Below are positions 44,997-56,600 of a stretch of 64,000 bases of DNA, piece after piece. A program made the position numbers and the translations under genes. Each line of letters opens with the position of its first letter. The first letter of the stretch is position 1. Origin of the DNA: Crotalaria pallida (taxonomy: Eukaryota > Streptophyta > Magnoliopsida > Fabales > Fabaceae); NCBI GenBank assembly GCA_037953625.1, contig CM075652.1:31986501-32050500 (forward strand). Reading direction: 5' to 3'. The notes below the pieces were generated by a model. It was not told the origin of the DNA, made no database searches, and worked only from the letters and a program-made list of their open reading frames with translations.

Positions 44997-47187
44997 AAAA
45001 GGGTACGTACCGGCTAGAACCACGCCTATTGGCCAGCAAAACAAAATATCATTTTATAATTTCCCCATTTCACAAAAACAATGGCTTCTAGTCCCATTCG
45101 GATTCCATCTACACCATCTAAGATTTGCTCAAGGGGGCGACAACTCTATCCCTAGTTCGCGTTGCAGTCCTTGCTACGATCAATGCCCGCCAGTGACCTT
45201 GATTATTGTAACCTCGTCCCGCCTAGGGAAGTGCTCTTAGGCTTCTTGACGTTTCACCGTCCTTGCCCTCCCCTATCGCAATCACCACTTGGAGGGATGC
45301 CCGACCTCCAAGTATACGGTATCTTTCCTCTCCACTACTTCACTCTCATCGTGTAGTTAGAAAGGATTTAAGCTTAGATTCTTTTAAGTCTTTTAAGTCT
45401 TTATTATCCTAAGTTGGTCGACCCATTCTAAGCCGCGACTCTAACGGGTCTCGGCCTCTAAGGGACCACAGCAAACACCTCCCTATAGTACAGTGGATTC
45501 CACAAGACATGAAACCATGGCAAAGTCATTCACGTGGCCAGTCACTTAAGGGGATATAACAAAGTCATTGTGCCGCTTGCACCATCACTGTACACTAACA
45601 ACGATCCTCAAATTTCCACGAGATTCAAATAATCATTCCTCATATTTTCTTGTCATAGTTCAGTTCCCAACATATACCAAGTCCTTTTCATAGGAATAAC
45701 CATTCCAATAAATACCAAATAATTATCCATACATAAACTAGTATATTCTCAACCATTTATGATTCCATTTTGATCCTTTCTCCACATAATCTTTTTATCA
45801 TTTCCAAAATAAATAAATAGGATCACATATCACATATCATATCCAATAAATCAGACAAATAATATAAAGTTATTGTCGTAACGTAGACGACTAAACACCC
45901 ACAATCAATTGTCGTCTCGTATACGAACAAACAACATTGGATTCCGACTTTTGAGATGGTCGAAATCGTCCTAATGTTACCATGGTGTCATTGTGTCTTA
46001 AGATGGCTACTCTCTCACCTTGAGATGCAGCTAAAGAACTTATGTCCGCTTGATTAGAAGTCGTGTTATTTGCTTCCACACGAGAACCTTTTACCAAATC
46101 ATAGAACTTTATAAATAACTATTCAAAATAACAACCTATTTGAATTACATAACCTTTTAACAAATACAATTTCTCCAATCATCTTTGAATTCCCCAAAAA
46201 GACTTGTATTCAAAATATCCAATACTTGAAATCAATTAATCATTTTTCAAGAATTCAAAAATCAAAACCCTTTTTAAAACATTAATAAATAAAATCTTTA
46301 AAAACCAATAATCAATTCAAGAATCACCTTTCCAAAGGCACATCACAATTACCATTCACATACTTATACAAGTAACACGTCCATTCAATTAAGCACTTAA
46401 AACATTAATCATACATTCATAGAATCACTTTTGTACTTCCTTTTTAAACCTATACAATTATACTAAAAATCCTTTCACAAAATCTATATACTAATTTATT
46501 CTAAGAAAATTTTTCATAGTTGATGCAACAATTTCCACATTTTGGACAACATATACTACACACCTTAAAAATCACCTTTCTCACAAACGGTTTATCGAAA
46601 ATACATGTCACTTTTTCCTAAAATTTCTTGACAAGTTCTATTATAAAAATATGATTAAATATAAGTTAAATAAAACATTTTATCTTGCTGGAAAGCCACC
46701 AAAAATCTAGTTGCATCACTTCTAAAAATTGAAACTAACCTACTCTAACATTCACATACAATCATATAAACCTCATAAGGTCCAAAAATACAATTAGGCT
46801 CATTAAAATAACACTTCCTTATAAATAAAAATTCTGGACAGCAACCTATTATTTTTTATCCAAGTCATTAAAAAAACACATACTTTTAAAACCACACTTT
46901 ATACATACACTTATATCATCTAAACAACTCAAACACGTTACAAAAATTCTCATTTGAGGCCTTATCAATATTATTATAAATCCATAATGGTTTCCAATTA
47001 GGAGACCAAAATATGATTTTAGCCGCCAATTTTGACTTAAGAAGTCTAATGAGAGAGAGTGCATTTATTATGTGAGTGTTTATGTGAGTGTTTATTGAGT
47101 TAGTGGGCTTCAAGCCCAAATATATTTGTTTTCCCAAATATATCGGATGGGGAAAAAAAGGGTGGGATTGAATTCTTAGTATCGAAA

Positions 47188-47512
47188 ATGGGCAGTGAAA
47201 TCTCCAAGCTATCAAATGGGGATGGTGCAGAGAAAAATAGAGATAGAAACTTTGATGGGAGCTCTTCTCAATCAATACTCAATAGCGATGTTTCTGGTAA
47301 TCAATACTCAATACAAGAATAAACTCATTATTTTTAACTCATCTTTATTTTTGATTTCCAACATTTCTTTCTCTATAAAGTTGATTAACTTGACATTACA
47401 GAAGACTTTGTGACTCCAACCTCTGTGCTGAAATCTCGATCTAGGAACTCCGTTCTGGAAAATAATAAAACTCCAATTCGTAATGATGAAAACATTGAGT
47501 TTCGTTTGTCAG
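47188..47512 (+). pseudogene. Captured fragment of an unidentified plant gene: two exons with a proper intron
   Basis: Exon 1 is 47188-47296 (ATG, protein MGSEISKLSNGDGAEKN...), with donor CTG/GTAATC. The intron is 47297-47401 (105 nt, T-rich, ending TGACATTACAG). Exon 2 is 47402-47512 (EDFVTPTSVLKSRSRNS...), with a second donor TCAG/GTGCCG. Phases agree (phase 1 at both donors), there is no stop in 73 codons, and the product is Ser/Asn-rich and hydrophilic. A promoter-like stretch with GGGCTTCAAGCCC lies about 90 bp upstream. The downstream exons are missing. I do not recognise the gene; it looks like the 5' part of a cellular gene carried by the Helitron. Confidence 0.55.
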
Positions 47513-47939
47513 GTGCCGTTTTAGTTTCTCTTTTGTAATATACTCTGATAATATGTACTCCAGGTGGCGTTTTAGTTATGTTGATATACTGCAATTGAAG
47601 TGATTAGTTATCTTGAAATACATTATGTGGTTGAGTCATCTGCTCTTTTCTTTTATTCTTTTGTCTGAAAAAAAATGGTGGGCTGGAAAGATTTTTTGGT
47701 TTTGCATTATTTTGTATTAACCTTTTAGCTACATGATATCTAACAATAACGCGGGCACTTGGGAAAAAAAAGTTAGATCAATTTGACAACAAAGCTCAAA
47801 TATTTCAATTGAATGAAATGATGGGTCTGTGTCTGATTTTAAGAAAAAAGTGGACTCAAAGATCAAAATTGAGGTTTAGTAATTAATAGTACTCAAAATT
47901 TTAAGCAATTAAGCACTTCCTGTCACAATAATCCAATTA

Positions 47940-49560
47940 AGGTTGATCAATTTGACACCAAAGTTCTTAGTAAATATTTTGGTGGAAGGTTGATCAATTT
48001 TGTAAATATTTCTCTCTTATTTGTCTTCCCAATAATCCCATTAATTTTGGTCTTCTTAATGCCATTAATTTCGATCTTCTCAATGATCCCATTAAGTTCT
48101 CTTCTATTAATTAATGAATCGCACCATATTTTCATACTTTTAGTAACTAATTAGCAATTGATTTTTTTTTCTTCTATTAGTAACTGATTTTTTTTGTTTA
48201 TAGTAACTTATTTCTATGAAAAAAAATATTGAATAAAAAAAACCTAAAAAACCAAAAGTTAAGAAACTAAAAAAAAAAAATTTTAATCTTCAATCATAAT
48301 AACTACCTAATATATTTCTCTATGTTTTTTTTTTGAAAAAGATTTGCTTCAGATTTAGAATAAAATAATTACATTCAAAAAAATAACTTATGCATCAATG
48401 CATAACAAAAACCATTAATTAATAATAATCAACTTGAAAATATTCCTTAAATGTTGTAAATATTTATCACCTATTTATCTTCTCAATGATCCAATTAATT
48501 TCGATCTTAAATGTTGGAGATATTGCTCTCCTATTTGTCTTCTCAACAATCCCATTAATTTCGGTATTAAATATTTGTAAATATTTCTCTCCTAATTTTA
48601 TTCCCAATAATCCCATTAATTTTGGTCTTCTCAATGAAATTAATTTCGGTCTTCTCAATGATCTCATTAAGTTATCTTCTATTAATTAATGAATCACACC
48701 ATATTTTCATACTTTTAGTAACTAATTAGCAATTGATTTTTTTTTCTTCTATTAGTAATTGATTTTTTTTGTTTATAGTAACTTATTTCTTGAAAAAAAA
48801 TATTGAATAAAAAAACCTAAAAAACCAAAAGTTAAGAAACTAAAAAAAATATATTTTAATCTTCAATCATAATAACTACTAATATATTTCTCTATGTTTT
48901 TTTTGTTTGAAAAAGATTTGCTTCGGATTTGGAATAAAATAATTACATTCAAAAAAATAATATAATACCTAAAATTGAAACTTTTTAATGAAATACAAAT
49001 TTTCGTAACTTATGCATCAATGCATAACAAAACCATTAATTAATAATAAACAACTTGAAAATATTTCTTAAATGTTGTAAATATTTATCACCTATTTATA
49101 CTCTCAATGATCCCATTAATTTCGATCTTCTCAATGCTATTAATTTCGATCTTAAATGTTAGAGATATTGCTCTCCTATTTGTCTTCTCAATAATCCCAT
49201 TAATTTCGGTATTAAATATTGTAAATATTTCTCTCGTATTTGTACTCTCAATAATCTCATTAATTTTGGTCTTCTCAATGCCATTAATTTCGTTTTTCTC
49301 AATGATCCCATTAAATTCTCTTCTATTAAAAATTTATCTTCTATTAATTAATGAATCACACCATATTTTCATACTTTTAGTAACTAATTTGTAATTGAAT
49401 TTTTTCTTCTCTTAGTAACTGATTTTTTTTATAGTAACTGATTTCTATGAAAAAAATATTGAATAAAAAAACCTAAAAAAAGAAAAGTTAAGAAACTAAA
49501 AGAATATATTTTAATCTTCAATCATAAAACCAAAAGTTAAGAAACTAAATTAACTTGAAA
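47940..49560 (+). repeat. Three long tandem repeats (about 0.6 kb each)
   Basis: TTAATGAATC(G/A)CACC anchors occur at 48111, 48686 and 49348 (periods 575 and 662). Each unit repeats blocks such as CCCATTAATTTCGGTCTT, CATACTTTTAGTAACTAATT and ATTGAATAAAAAAACC. AT-rich, noncoding, with small indels between units. Confidence 0.8.
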
Positions 49561-52500
49561 AGGTATATATATAACAAATATTATCATTCACTTTGCAGGT
49601 TCAAGCAAAAAAATTCAGCACTCTCTGCCATCTCTGAAATAAAACTATAATTTTGAGACAAGAAGAATTGTTTGGTTTGAAATTTTTCGGTTTCTTAATT
49701 CATTTCAACCACTATTGCAGATTTAACCTTAATCAAAAACATTGTTTCAGTTATGTTTTTCTTACCATAATACTATGATTTTTATGTCCTAATTTAAAGT
49801 TTTGCTATCAACTTATGAAATTATTATGAATTTATGAATGTAAAGGGTATGAAATTACTTTGCTGGCAATTCAATTAGTTATTCATATTCAATGTTAACT
49901 TGATATGGATATACTGTACAAACAAAAACTAAGTTCAGTATACTACGTTAACTGAACAACTTTAACTGAAGAAACGGAATGTTCAAAACTTATGTAGATG
50001 GTTAAATATATTGGGAATGAAGACATACCAAAGTCTACCTCTTTTTTAGTTGTGCAGAGGTAATAGTAATTGCAAACAATTTTTTTGGTAAAGCCCAACA
50101 TGTGCCTATGAAGTTTTTTTGATAGCTTTCCTATATGAATTTTTTTTTGATAAAGCCCAACTAATAAATAAATATACAACATGCTTTTTATCAAATAATA
50201 TTTAATAAAAACTTTCTTAATTTTTATATAATATAAATATTTAATATGTTACTCAATTACTAAATAATACCCTGCCCTCTTTCGTGCACGGGCTTGCTCA
50301 CTAGTAGTGCAATAAAATAATAATTTTCAGAATAATACTAAATTTTCAATTTAATTTATTTTCCATAAAAATATATAATTTATTTCATCCAAACACATCC
50401 ATAAACACTCATACTCATCAAATAATCATTTAAACAATTAGAATTCAACCAAAAATTATTCTTTTCTCTTCTAAAATAATTAGGCCATGTCTATTAAAAT
50501 TAGGATAGTACTATAAATTTATAAACACACCTATATCTTATTCATATGATTTTATACTTTTTTAAAAATTCACTTTAAACACTCATTAAATTGAAACATA
50601 AGAACTTTTGAGATAAGATACTTTTTGGACAGCGACTACTCTTATAATTTACACATATCACATAATCATATAATCACATAAACATACCTTTTTATTAACT
50701 ATTTTCAACCATATCAAATATCACTCAATTATCCATAAAATTACCAAACAAAATACTATATTCCATTTGTTATTTTTACCCCAAAACTTTTATAGGCCTC
50801 ACGGCCAAACAACATCATCAACCCAAAATTTATTTATTTTTGTTCATCCTTATACTATTATCCTTTCATGGTTAAATACTTATCTTAAAACATCAAAGAT
50901 CAACAACACATATTTATACCTTTTTTAAGAAATGAACCACTTATCAATTATACACATATTATCAAACAACTACCATGTATATATATATATAACTCACGGC
51001 CAAACAAAAATAAAAAAAAATAAAACAAAGTAAACAAGTAATTTTCAATTAACGTATTAAGTCTTTATTCATTCCAACAAAGTCTCAATCTATCATACAC
51101 ATATATAAATTGTTTTTTCACTCAAAAACAACCCATAGGCCTCACGGCCTACACCATCATCATCACTATCAATTTTTATTTTTGTTCATCATTATTTACT
51201 CATTATTCTTGATTACATATCCATTTTTAAAATCAACAAAAGCATCACAATAAAAACAATAAAGATTACACAACAATTTCTAAAATACAAATTCATATAA
51301 TTTGGAGAAAATAACCTTTTATTACTTAAAAATTCAGAATATTATTTATTATTATATCCTCAAAAAATTCGGTCATCCAAGGCCAAGAAAAAGGGGAGAT
51401 TTTTCTCTTTAAACAACTTCTTTTGTCCCTTTTCTTCAACCTTATTCATTTGACCATCCATCAAAATAATACCAACAATTTCATAGTTTATTTTTTTTAT
51501 ATCAAATAAGGAATTTAGAGATTTTTAGTTCTTATACTTTATATCATAAAAGAATAGGAGATTTTGTTTAACAAAGAATAGAAGATAAAAAAGCATAGGT
51601 TCTACTGTTACCTCTTTTCCTTAAGCAAAGTGACCTTCAAAGATGAGAATGAAAAATTTTTCCTTCCTCCCCTCAAGAGTGCCACGCCCCACCCCTCTCT
51701 TTCAATGTCTCTCTTTTGAATTTTTTTTCTCTCAAAATGCTTGTAATGTGTGTGAAAAGAATGATGAAGTTATGCATCTATTTATAGGTGAAGTGAAAAT
51801 ATTTTTCCCCCCTCTCCAAGTCTGAATACACGCCCCCTCTCATCAAAATGGGTCAAAAAAAATTCAAATTCATCCTTTGGAACATGCACTTGCATTAATG
51901 ATGATTTTCCTAAAAACTAAAGTCTTAATTCCAAAATGCTTCTAGTAATTTGCTGAACAAAATATCTTCCTCTTTCTCTCATAATTCTGGACGGCACTCC
52001 TTGACCAAAGTGAGAAGAAAAATTTTCATTGGCTCATTTTTGAATTCACCTCTTCAACAACCAATCATAATAAAGCCTTTACTTAAAAAATTTCAGAAAT
52101 AATTAGAAAAATAATAAACTCTGGACGGTGCAGCCAATGAGCATCCAGATAATTATTTAAATGTATAAATAAAAATATTTAATAGTCTAATAATTTATTT
52201 TAGGCTCCAAAATAATTTTTCCTAAGTTTAAAATACCAAAATTCGTTTTTCCCTACTGTACAGTAATTTTTTTCGTAGATGTCAAAATAAAAATTTTTAT
52301 TTCACAAATTCAAATACTACATTTCGATACGATCGTTTTCATATAAAATTCATAATTTTCTGACTTACGGTTAAAAAGATATGAATTTTCGAAGTTAAAA
52401 CACTATAACTTGAAAATTCACATTTCTACTAAACTTTTGTTAAAATCATCCCAAAATTATTTTTCTAAGGTAAAAATATATTTACCAATTATTTCTATCC

Positions 52501-52696
52501 CAAAAATAATTTTCTCATTTATTAAATAAAAATTTATAATTATCTACACATATATATTAACGCCATACATATATATTTATACAACCAAAGCCAACTTTTA
52601 TAACAACTCTCATTAAATCAATATATTAAAATAAAATGAAGTAAAAATATTATATCATAAAAATAAATTGGATAAAATTGCGGGTCTCACAGATGG

Positions 52697-53157
52697 TAAT
52701 GAAGATTGAAATCATAATCTTTCAGGAATTCCATCCATCTCCTCTACCTCATGTTCAGCTCCTTCTGATCGAAGAGATATTTGAGACTCTTGTGATCACT
52801 CAAGACTTCGAACTTTGTACCATACAAATAGTGTCTCCAGATTTTCAGAGCAAATACAACAGCTGCTAGTTCCAAATCATGAGTGGGGTAGTTCTGCTCA
52901 TGTTGTTGAAGTTGTCTAGATGCATATGCAATCACTTTACCCTACTACATCAGCACACAACCTAATCCTTGTTTCGAAGCATCACAGTACACAAAGAAGG
53001 ATTGGGTCGGATTTGGCAGAATTAACACCGAAGAGCTAGTCAACCTCTTTTTCAGCCCTTGGAAACTCTGCTCACAGTCCTGAGACCATTGATAAGGCAC
53101 ATCTATCCTTGTTAGCATGGTTAAGGGAAGGGCTAATTTAGAAAACCCTTCAATGAA
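52697..53157 (-). pseudogene. Element C RT thumb and RNase H (other side of insertion D)
   Basis: Minus strand: RFIEGFSKLALPL (RT thumb), then RNase H VYCDASKQGLGCVLM, two adjacent stop codons near 52936-52944 where relatives have Gln-Glu, then IAYASRQLQQHEQNYPTHDL, SDHKSLKYLFDQKELNMR and the KDYDFNLHYH end that meets the D insertion. At about 53157 the coding part fuses to LTR sequence. Confidence 0.85.
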
Positions 53158-54223
53158 TCTCAGTACCTGTGAAAAAAATAGTAAGGAGGTGAGCATTGCA
53201 CATGAAATGGAAAAGCAGTTTCTAATCAGACATAATAACCTACTAAGCCAAGCACAATTGTCAAGTAATTCACATAATGCACATTCATCACAATCATAAA
53301 CCATAATCACATTCAATGGTATCCAAGTCTTATTCCCATTTCCTATCTCATTATTCAAATGTGATTCCATTTTTCCCTCTTCCAATCCCTTTTCCTTTAC
53401 TTGCACCACTAGGATTTTGATTGCACCTGCTAGGCAATTGGTACACCCATTAGGGACTTTGCACCCATCAGGACTTTTGCACCCATTAGGCATCACCCAT
53501 TAGGCATCACCCATTGGTTCTTGTGCCCTAGGGAGGAAAGGTGGAGAAGAGGATATGTTGTTGTGGCCTTATGTTGTGTTGTTGTTGCCTTTCATGCCTT
53601 ATTTTCGGTTTCTTGCATGGGGGTTCGAATTTTGTGGTTAAGATTTGTTGGCTTGCTCAAGAAGCCAAAAATGAGTGGCTGGGGGTCAACTAGTTCTGAT
53701 GCGGGCGCTCTGGCGCGCGTCCCTGGTGCATCTGGTGCGAGAATTTCCGGCGCGCCAATCTGGTGCGTCAGGTGGGGATCTGGTGCGTCAGGCGTGCCTG
53801 GGCGCGCTTCAGGGCTTGCTCGATGAAACTTTTAGGCCCTCTGCCCCTTTGGGCGTGCTCCAGCGAGGCCAATCTCGCGCCTGGGCGCGCTTAGGCGTGC
53901 GCAACTGATTCATTTTTTTTTATTTTTCTTGCCTTCAAACTACTATAACTTCTTCGTTACCTGTTGGATCTTGCTCAAATTTTAAAGCAAGCTTTTCTAT
54001 TTTTCCCACTTCATATCCAACGGTGGACTTTGCGGTTCGAATTATAAATCTTTTATTTCTAATTTTTCCCTAGTATTCTTTGTTTTAAATTTTAAAACGA
54101 TTTCTCTAATTCTAAAACGATTTCTCCGATTCACTAGCCTTAACTAAATTTTTCTATAATTCTTTTCACCTTAAGCCTATTAACATATTAATTAGACTTG
54201 GAAATTAAATTGAGGATGTTACA
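53158..54223 (-). repeat. Truncated 5' LTR of element C (about 1.07 kb) with internal deletion
   Basis: 53158-53515 matches 32432-32765 and the rest matches from about 33719 to 34437, so about 0.95 kb is missing at about 53515. The sense start is at 54223. The LTR end beyond the acceptor region, the primer site and gag are absent. Confidence 0.85.
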
Positions 54224-54228
54224 CTTGA

Positions 54229-54309
54229 TACGTTAAATGCTTTGTTGGTCCCAATGCCATGTTGGACTTTTAAGAAGGTACCACGTTTGGGCCAACAAAG
54301 CATTTAACG
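54229..54309. mobile_element. Centre of the split palindromic element
   Basis: Inverted repeat CGTTAAATGCTTTGTTGG (54231-54248) against CCAACAAAGCATTTAACG (54292-54309), with a spacer of about 45 bp. It lies exactly between the right end of C and the left end of F and joins the two outer arms when C and F are removed. Confidence 0.75.
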
Positions 54310-54806
54310 TTAGTTGTAACACCTAAGTTTATTTACCCTCTTTATACCCTTAATTAAAATAGCAACTTAAAAATTCTTTTTTCGACTCATGAATTGATTA
54401 GGAAAACTCTTAATTACTTTTTAATCCGAATGAATATCTTCCGTCAAACGGACGGAGTTTCGTTTGTTTATTGGACTTTTCCAAAAATTCCGGTTTTCCT
54501 GCAACCTGATAAACAATAATATTTTCACATAACAAAGCCTGCAGGGCTATTCACATATATATATATATACCAGCTAGTGCATCTACGTGCACGCATCAGA
54601 AACAAGTTTAAAACATCATAGCATGAACATCAGAGTTAGCGGAAACATAAACAAGTTTTAGGAAGACAGTTTTTCCCCAAAATATACCCCTTTCCCAAAA
54701 GGAGTCGTCCTGGGCCCCCAAAAAGCTATTTACAATTATATACGACAAAAATGATTCACATCATCGGGCCCAGGACATTCCCAAGTCCTACATATCTAAA
54801 GGTAAC

Positions 54807-54871
54807 CTACTCTCCCTGAGAGGGAGAGTACTCCTGCTCGGCCTGCTCAGGTGCAAACTCTTCCTCAGTAC
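54807..54871 (-). other. 65-nt exon-like open segment, family F
   Basis: Reads TEEEFAPEQAEQEYSPSQGE and stops at TAG 54809-54807; same in the right LTR (60900-60836). Same length and final QGE as C and E despite several replacements. The end also forms CTCTCCCT-CTC-AGGGAGAG. Confidence 0.4.
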
Positions 54872-55772
54872 CTGTGATGATAGTAAGGAGTGAGTATTAC
54901 ACATAAAATGGGGAGGCAGTTTCCAATTAAGACATAATGCGACACTAAGCCATACACATATAACAATTCAATCACAACATTATAAATAAGAGTCAATTCA
55001 TCACAATTCAATTTCGAGTATTCATTAGTTTCTCAAATCGATTTTGATTTAACATTTTCTTAAGTCTTTCGTTCCATGTATTTTAATCATATTTATATTC
55101 TTTTTATGTCTCCCTGGTCACGACCTACTGCGTCTGCACTCCTGTGCACTCACGACTTACTGCGCCCGGGTAAATCCCCTGGTCACGACCTACTGCGCTC
55201 GCACCACCGCGCGATAGCGACTTACTGCGCCCGGGTATGTTTCTCAATCCCCTGGTCACGACCTACTGCGTTCGCACCACCGCGCGATAACGACTTACTG
55301 CGCCCGGGTAAATCCCCTGGTCACGACCTACTGCGTTCGCGCCCCCGTGCGAAAACGACTTACTGCGCCCGGGTATAATATAATCTCCCCTGGCTGAGCC
55401 TGGGTATAATTTAATTAGTTCTTTATCATTATTAATTGTTTAGCAAATTTCCATTATTCAAAATTAATTACCACATTACACATTTTCATTATTCAATGAT
55501 CACAAATATATTTTGTAACTTAATTAGCACAATTTCACTTATTATCACAACTCAAATTATTAAACAACATAAGCATATAATTCATCAACATCACCAAACC
55601 ACAAAATGCAATATATCAACATCAAAATAAATTCCCTAAGTCATAGATTCTATTCTAACAATTATTTTATATTATATCAACCTAAACTAACACAAAATCT
55701 TAGTACTCATTATATGCATAATGTAAACTAAACCCCAGAGTAAGGTAATACTCACTATAACCCACTCCTTAC
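54872..55772 (-). other. Putative LTR leader intron, family F (901 nt)
   Basis: Donor TTTAAG/GTAAGGAGTGGG at 55773/55772; branch-point-like ATACTCACTCC; acceptor CATCACAG/GTACTG at 54872/54871. Right LTR copy: acceptor at 60901/60900. Confidence 0.45.
55110..55400 (-). repeat. Four tandem units of about 65 bp in LTR F
   Basis: Each plus-strand unit runs CCCTGGTCACGACCTACTGC, a variable GC-rich hairpin (such as TTCGCACCACCGCGCGA), then CGACTTACTGCGCCCGGG. Copies are at 61140-61430 in the right LTR. Confidence 0.9.
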
Positions 55773-56441
55773 CTTAAATTAGTAAAGAGTAAATAGAACC
55801 TTAGTGAGCCCTAGCTCAAAATCTTGGAAACTTGAATTTCCAAAGCTTAGCTTGCCACCACAATAAGGAAATGATGAAGTGATGATAGACAACCCTACTT
55901 GATAGAGCACAAGAGGAATGATCTTTGTCCTTGCCTTGATTTGAGTTGGAAGGCTTGAAACACAATCCCTAGATAGCAACAAGTGCAAGAATCCTAGGGT
56001 TTTAGAGCTAAATTTCTATGAATCAAGGAAAGTTGAAATGGAAAGGAAATAACTCATGGCATGAAGCTCACTTACCCAAATCAATGGTGGAAAAATTGAA
56101 AATCCAAAGAGAATGAAGAAGGGAGTAATTCGTGTGGACCAAAAGAGGAAGAGGATGAAGCTTCAATCAACACCCATGGTGAAAGCTTGGTGGAGCTTGG
56201 TGGTTTTGGGTTTGAGGTGCCCAAAACAATGTGTTTATGGTGGGATTGGTGGTTTTGATGATGGAAATGTGTTGAAGATGGAGGGAAAATGAATGAAGAG
56301 ATGGTGTTGATGATGAAGAGTGGTGTTCTTGTTGTTGGGTGCTTGTTCTTGTCAAAGAAAAGCAAAATCGTGTGGCCAAGAGGCCACAACTTGGCCCCCA
56401 AGTTCTAATTGGACGCACCAGATCAAATCTGGTCTGTGTCA

Positions 56442-56600
56442 CTCGCTTGGGCGAGCTTTATACTCGCTTGGGCGAGCTCAAGCACCAGCTGGTGCACCTG
56501 GTGCGTGCTGGTGGGGGCTCTGGCGCGCCAACAGAATTTCTGGTGCGGCTGGTGTGCGCGTCAGCTCGCTTGGGCGAGCCATTTCCTCGCCTGGGCGAGA
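56442..56600 (-). promoter_or_regulatory. CTCGC-N4-GCGAG inverted repeats in phased pairs, LTR F
   Basis: CTCGCTTGGGCGAG starts at 56442 and 56463 (21 bp apart), and CTCGCYTGGGCGAG at 56565 and 56586 (21 bp apart). Copies in the right LTR are at 62471/62492 and 62594/62615. CTGGTGCG words around them are also 21 bp apart in places. Confidence 0.75.

Larger units (their letters stand above)
47040..50304 (+). mobile_element. Helitron-like insertion with captured gene fragment (5' end uncertain)
   Basis: The 3' end at 50304 is CTAG followed by T, preceded by a GC-rich hairpin-like block (GCCC ... GTGCACGGGC) about 12 bp inside, in the Helitron manner. No TSD is expected. The 5' end is set only approximately at the change from D-like AT-rich sequence to gene-like sequence; a TC start at 47045 is one candidate. 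No Rep/helicase is present, so it would be non-autonomous. It lies within D. Confidence 0.5.
36087..52691 (-). mobile_element. Element D: LTR-like unit with TSD GATGG, probably a very long solo LTR carrying E and a Helitron-like insertion
   Basis: Ends TGTAACACCCC (36087) and GGGTCTCACA (52691), flanked by exact GATGG copies (36082-36086 and 52692-52696) inside the RNase H codons of C. I find no second copy of either end within and no gag, pol, primer site or polypurine tract, so a solo LTR is most likely. Without E and the Helitron-like part it is about 5.5 kb, which is long. Minus-strand sense is inferred from an ORF (36830-36504) at the position of the LTR ORF of family A. 45002-47040 and 50305-52691 hold no gene; they are AT-rich with GGCCTCACGGCC inverted repeats at 50795 and 51138 (a partial one at 50993) and scattered CTGGACGGC-like words. 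Confidence 0.65.
31931..54223 (-). mobile_element. Chromovirus (Ty3/Gypsy) element C, internally deleted, split by D
   Basis: 3' LTR 31931-34437, polypurine tract, 3' half of pol (34474-36081), insertion D, rest of RNase H and RT thumb (52697-53157), then a truncated 5' LTR (about 53158-54223). Gag, protease and most of RT are gone. The chromodomain after the integrase marks it as a chromovirus of Tekay/Del type. Flanks CTTGG (31926-31930) and CTTGA (54224-54228) are a 5-bp duplication with one change. Removing C joins the two parts of the palindromic element. Confidence 0.9.
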
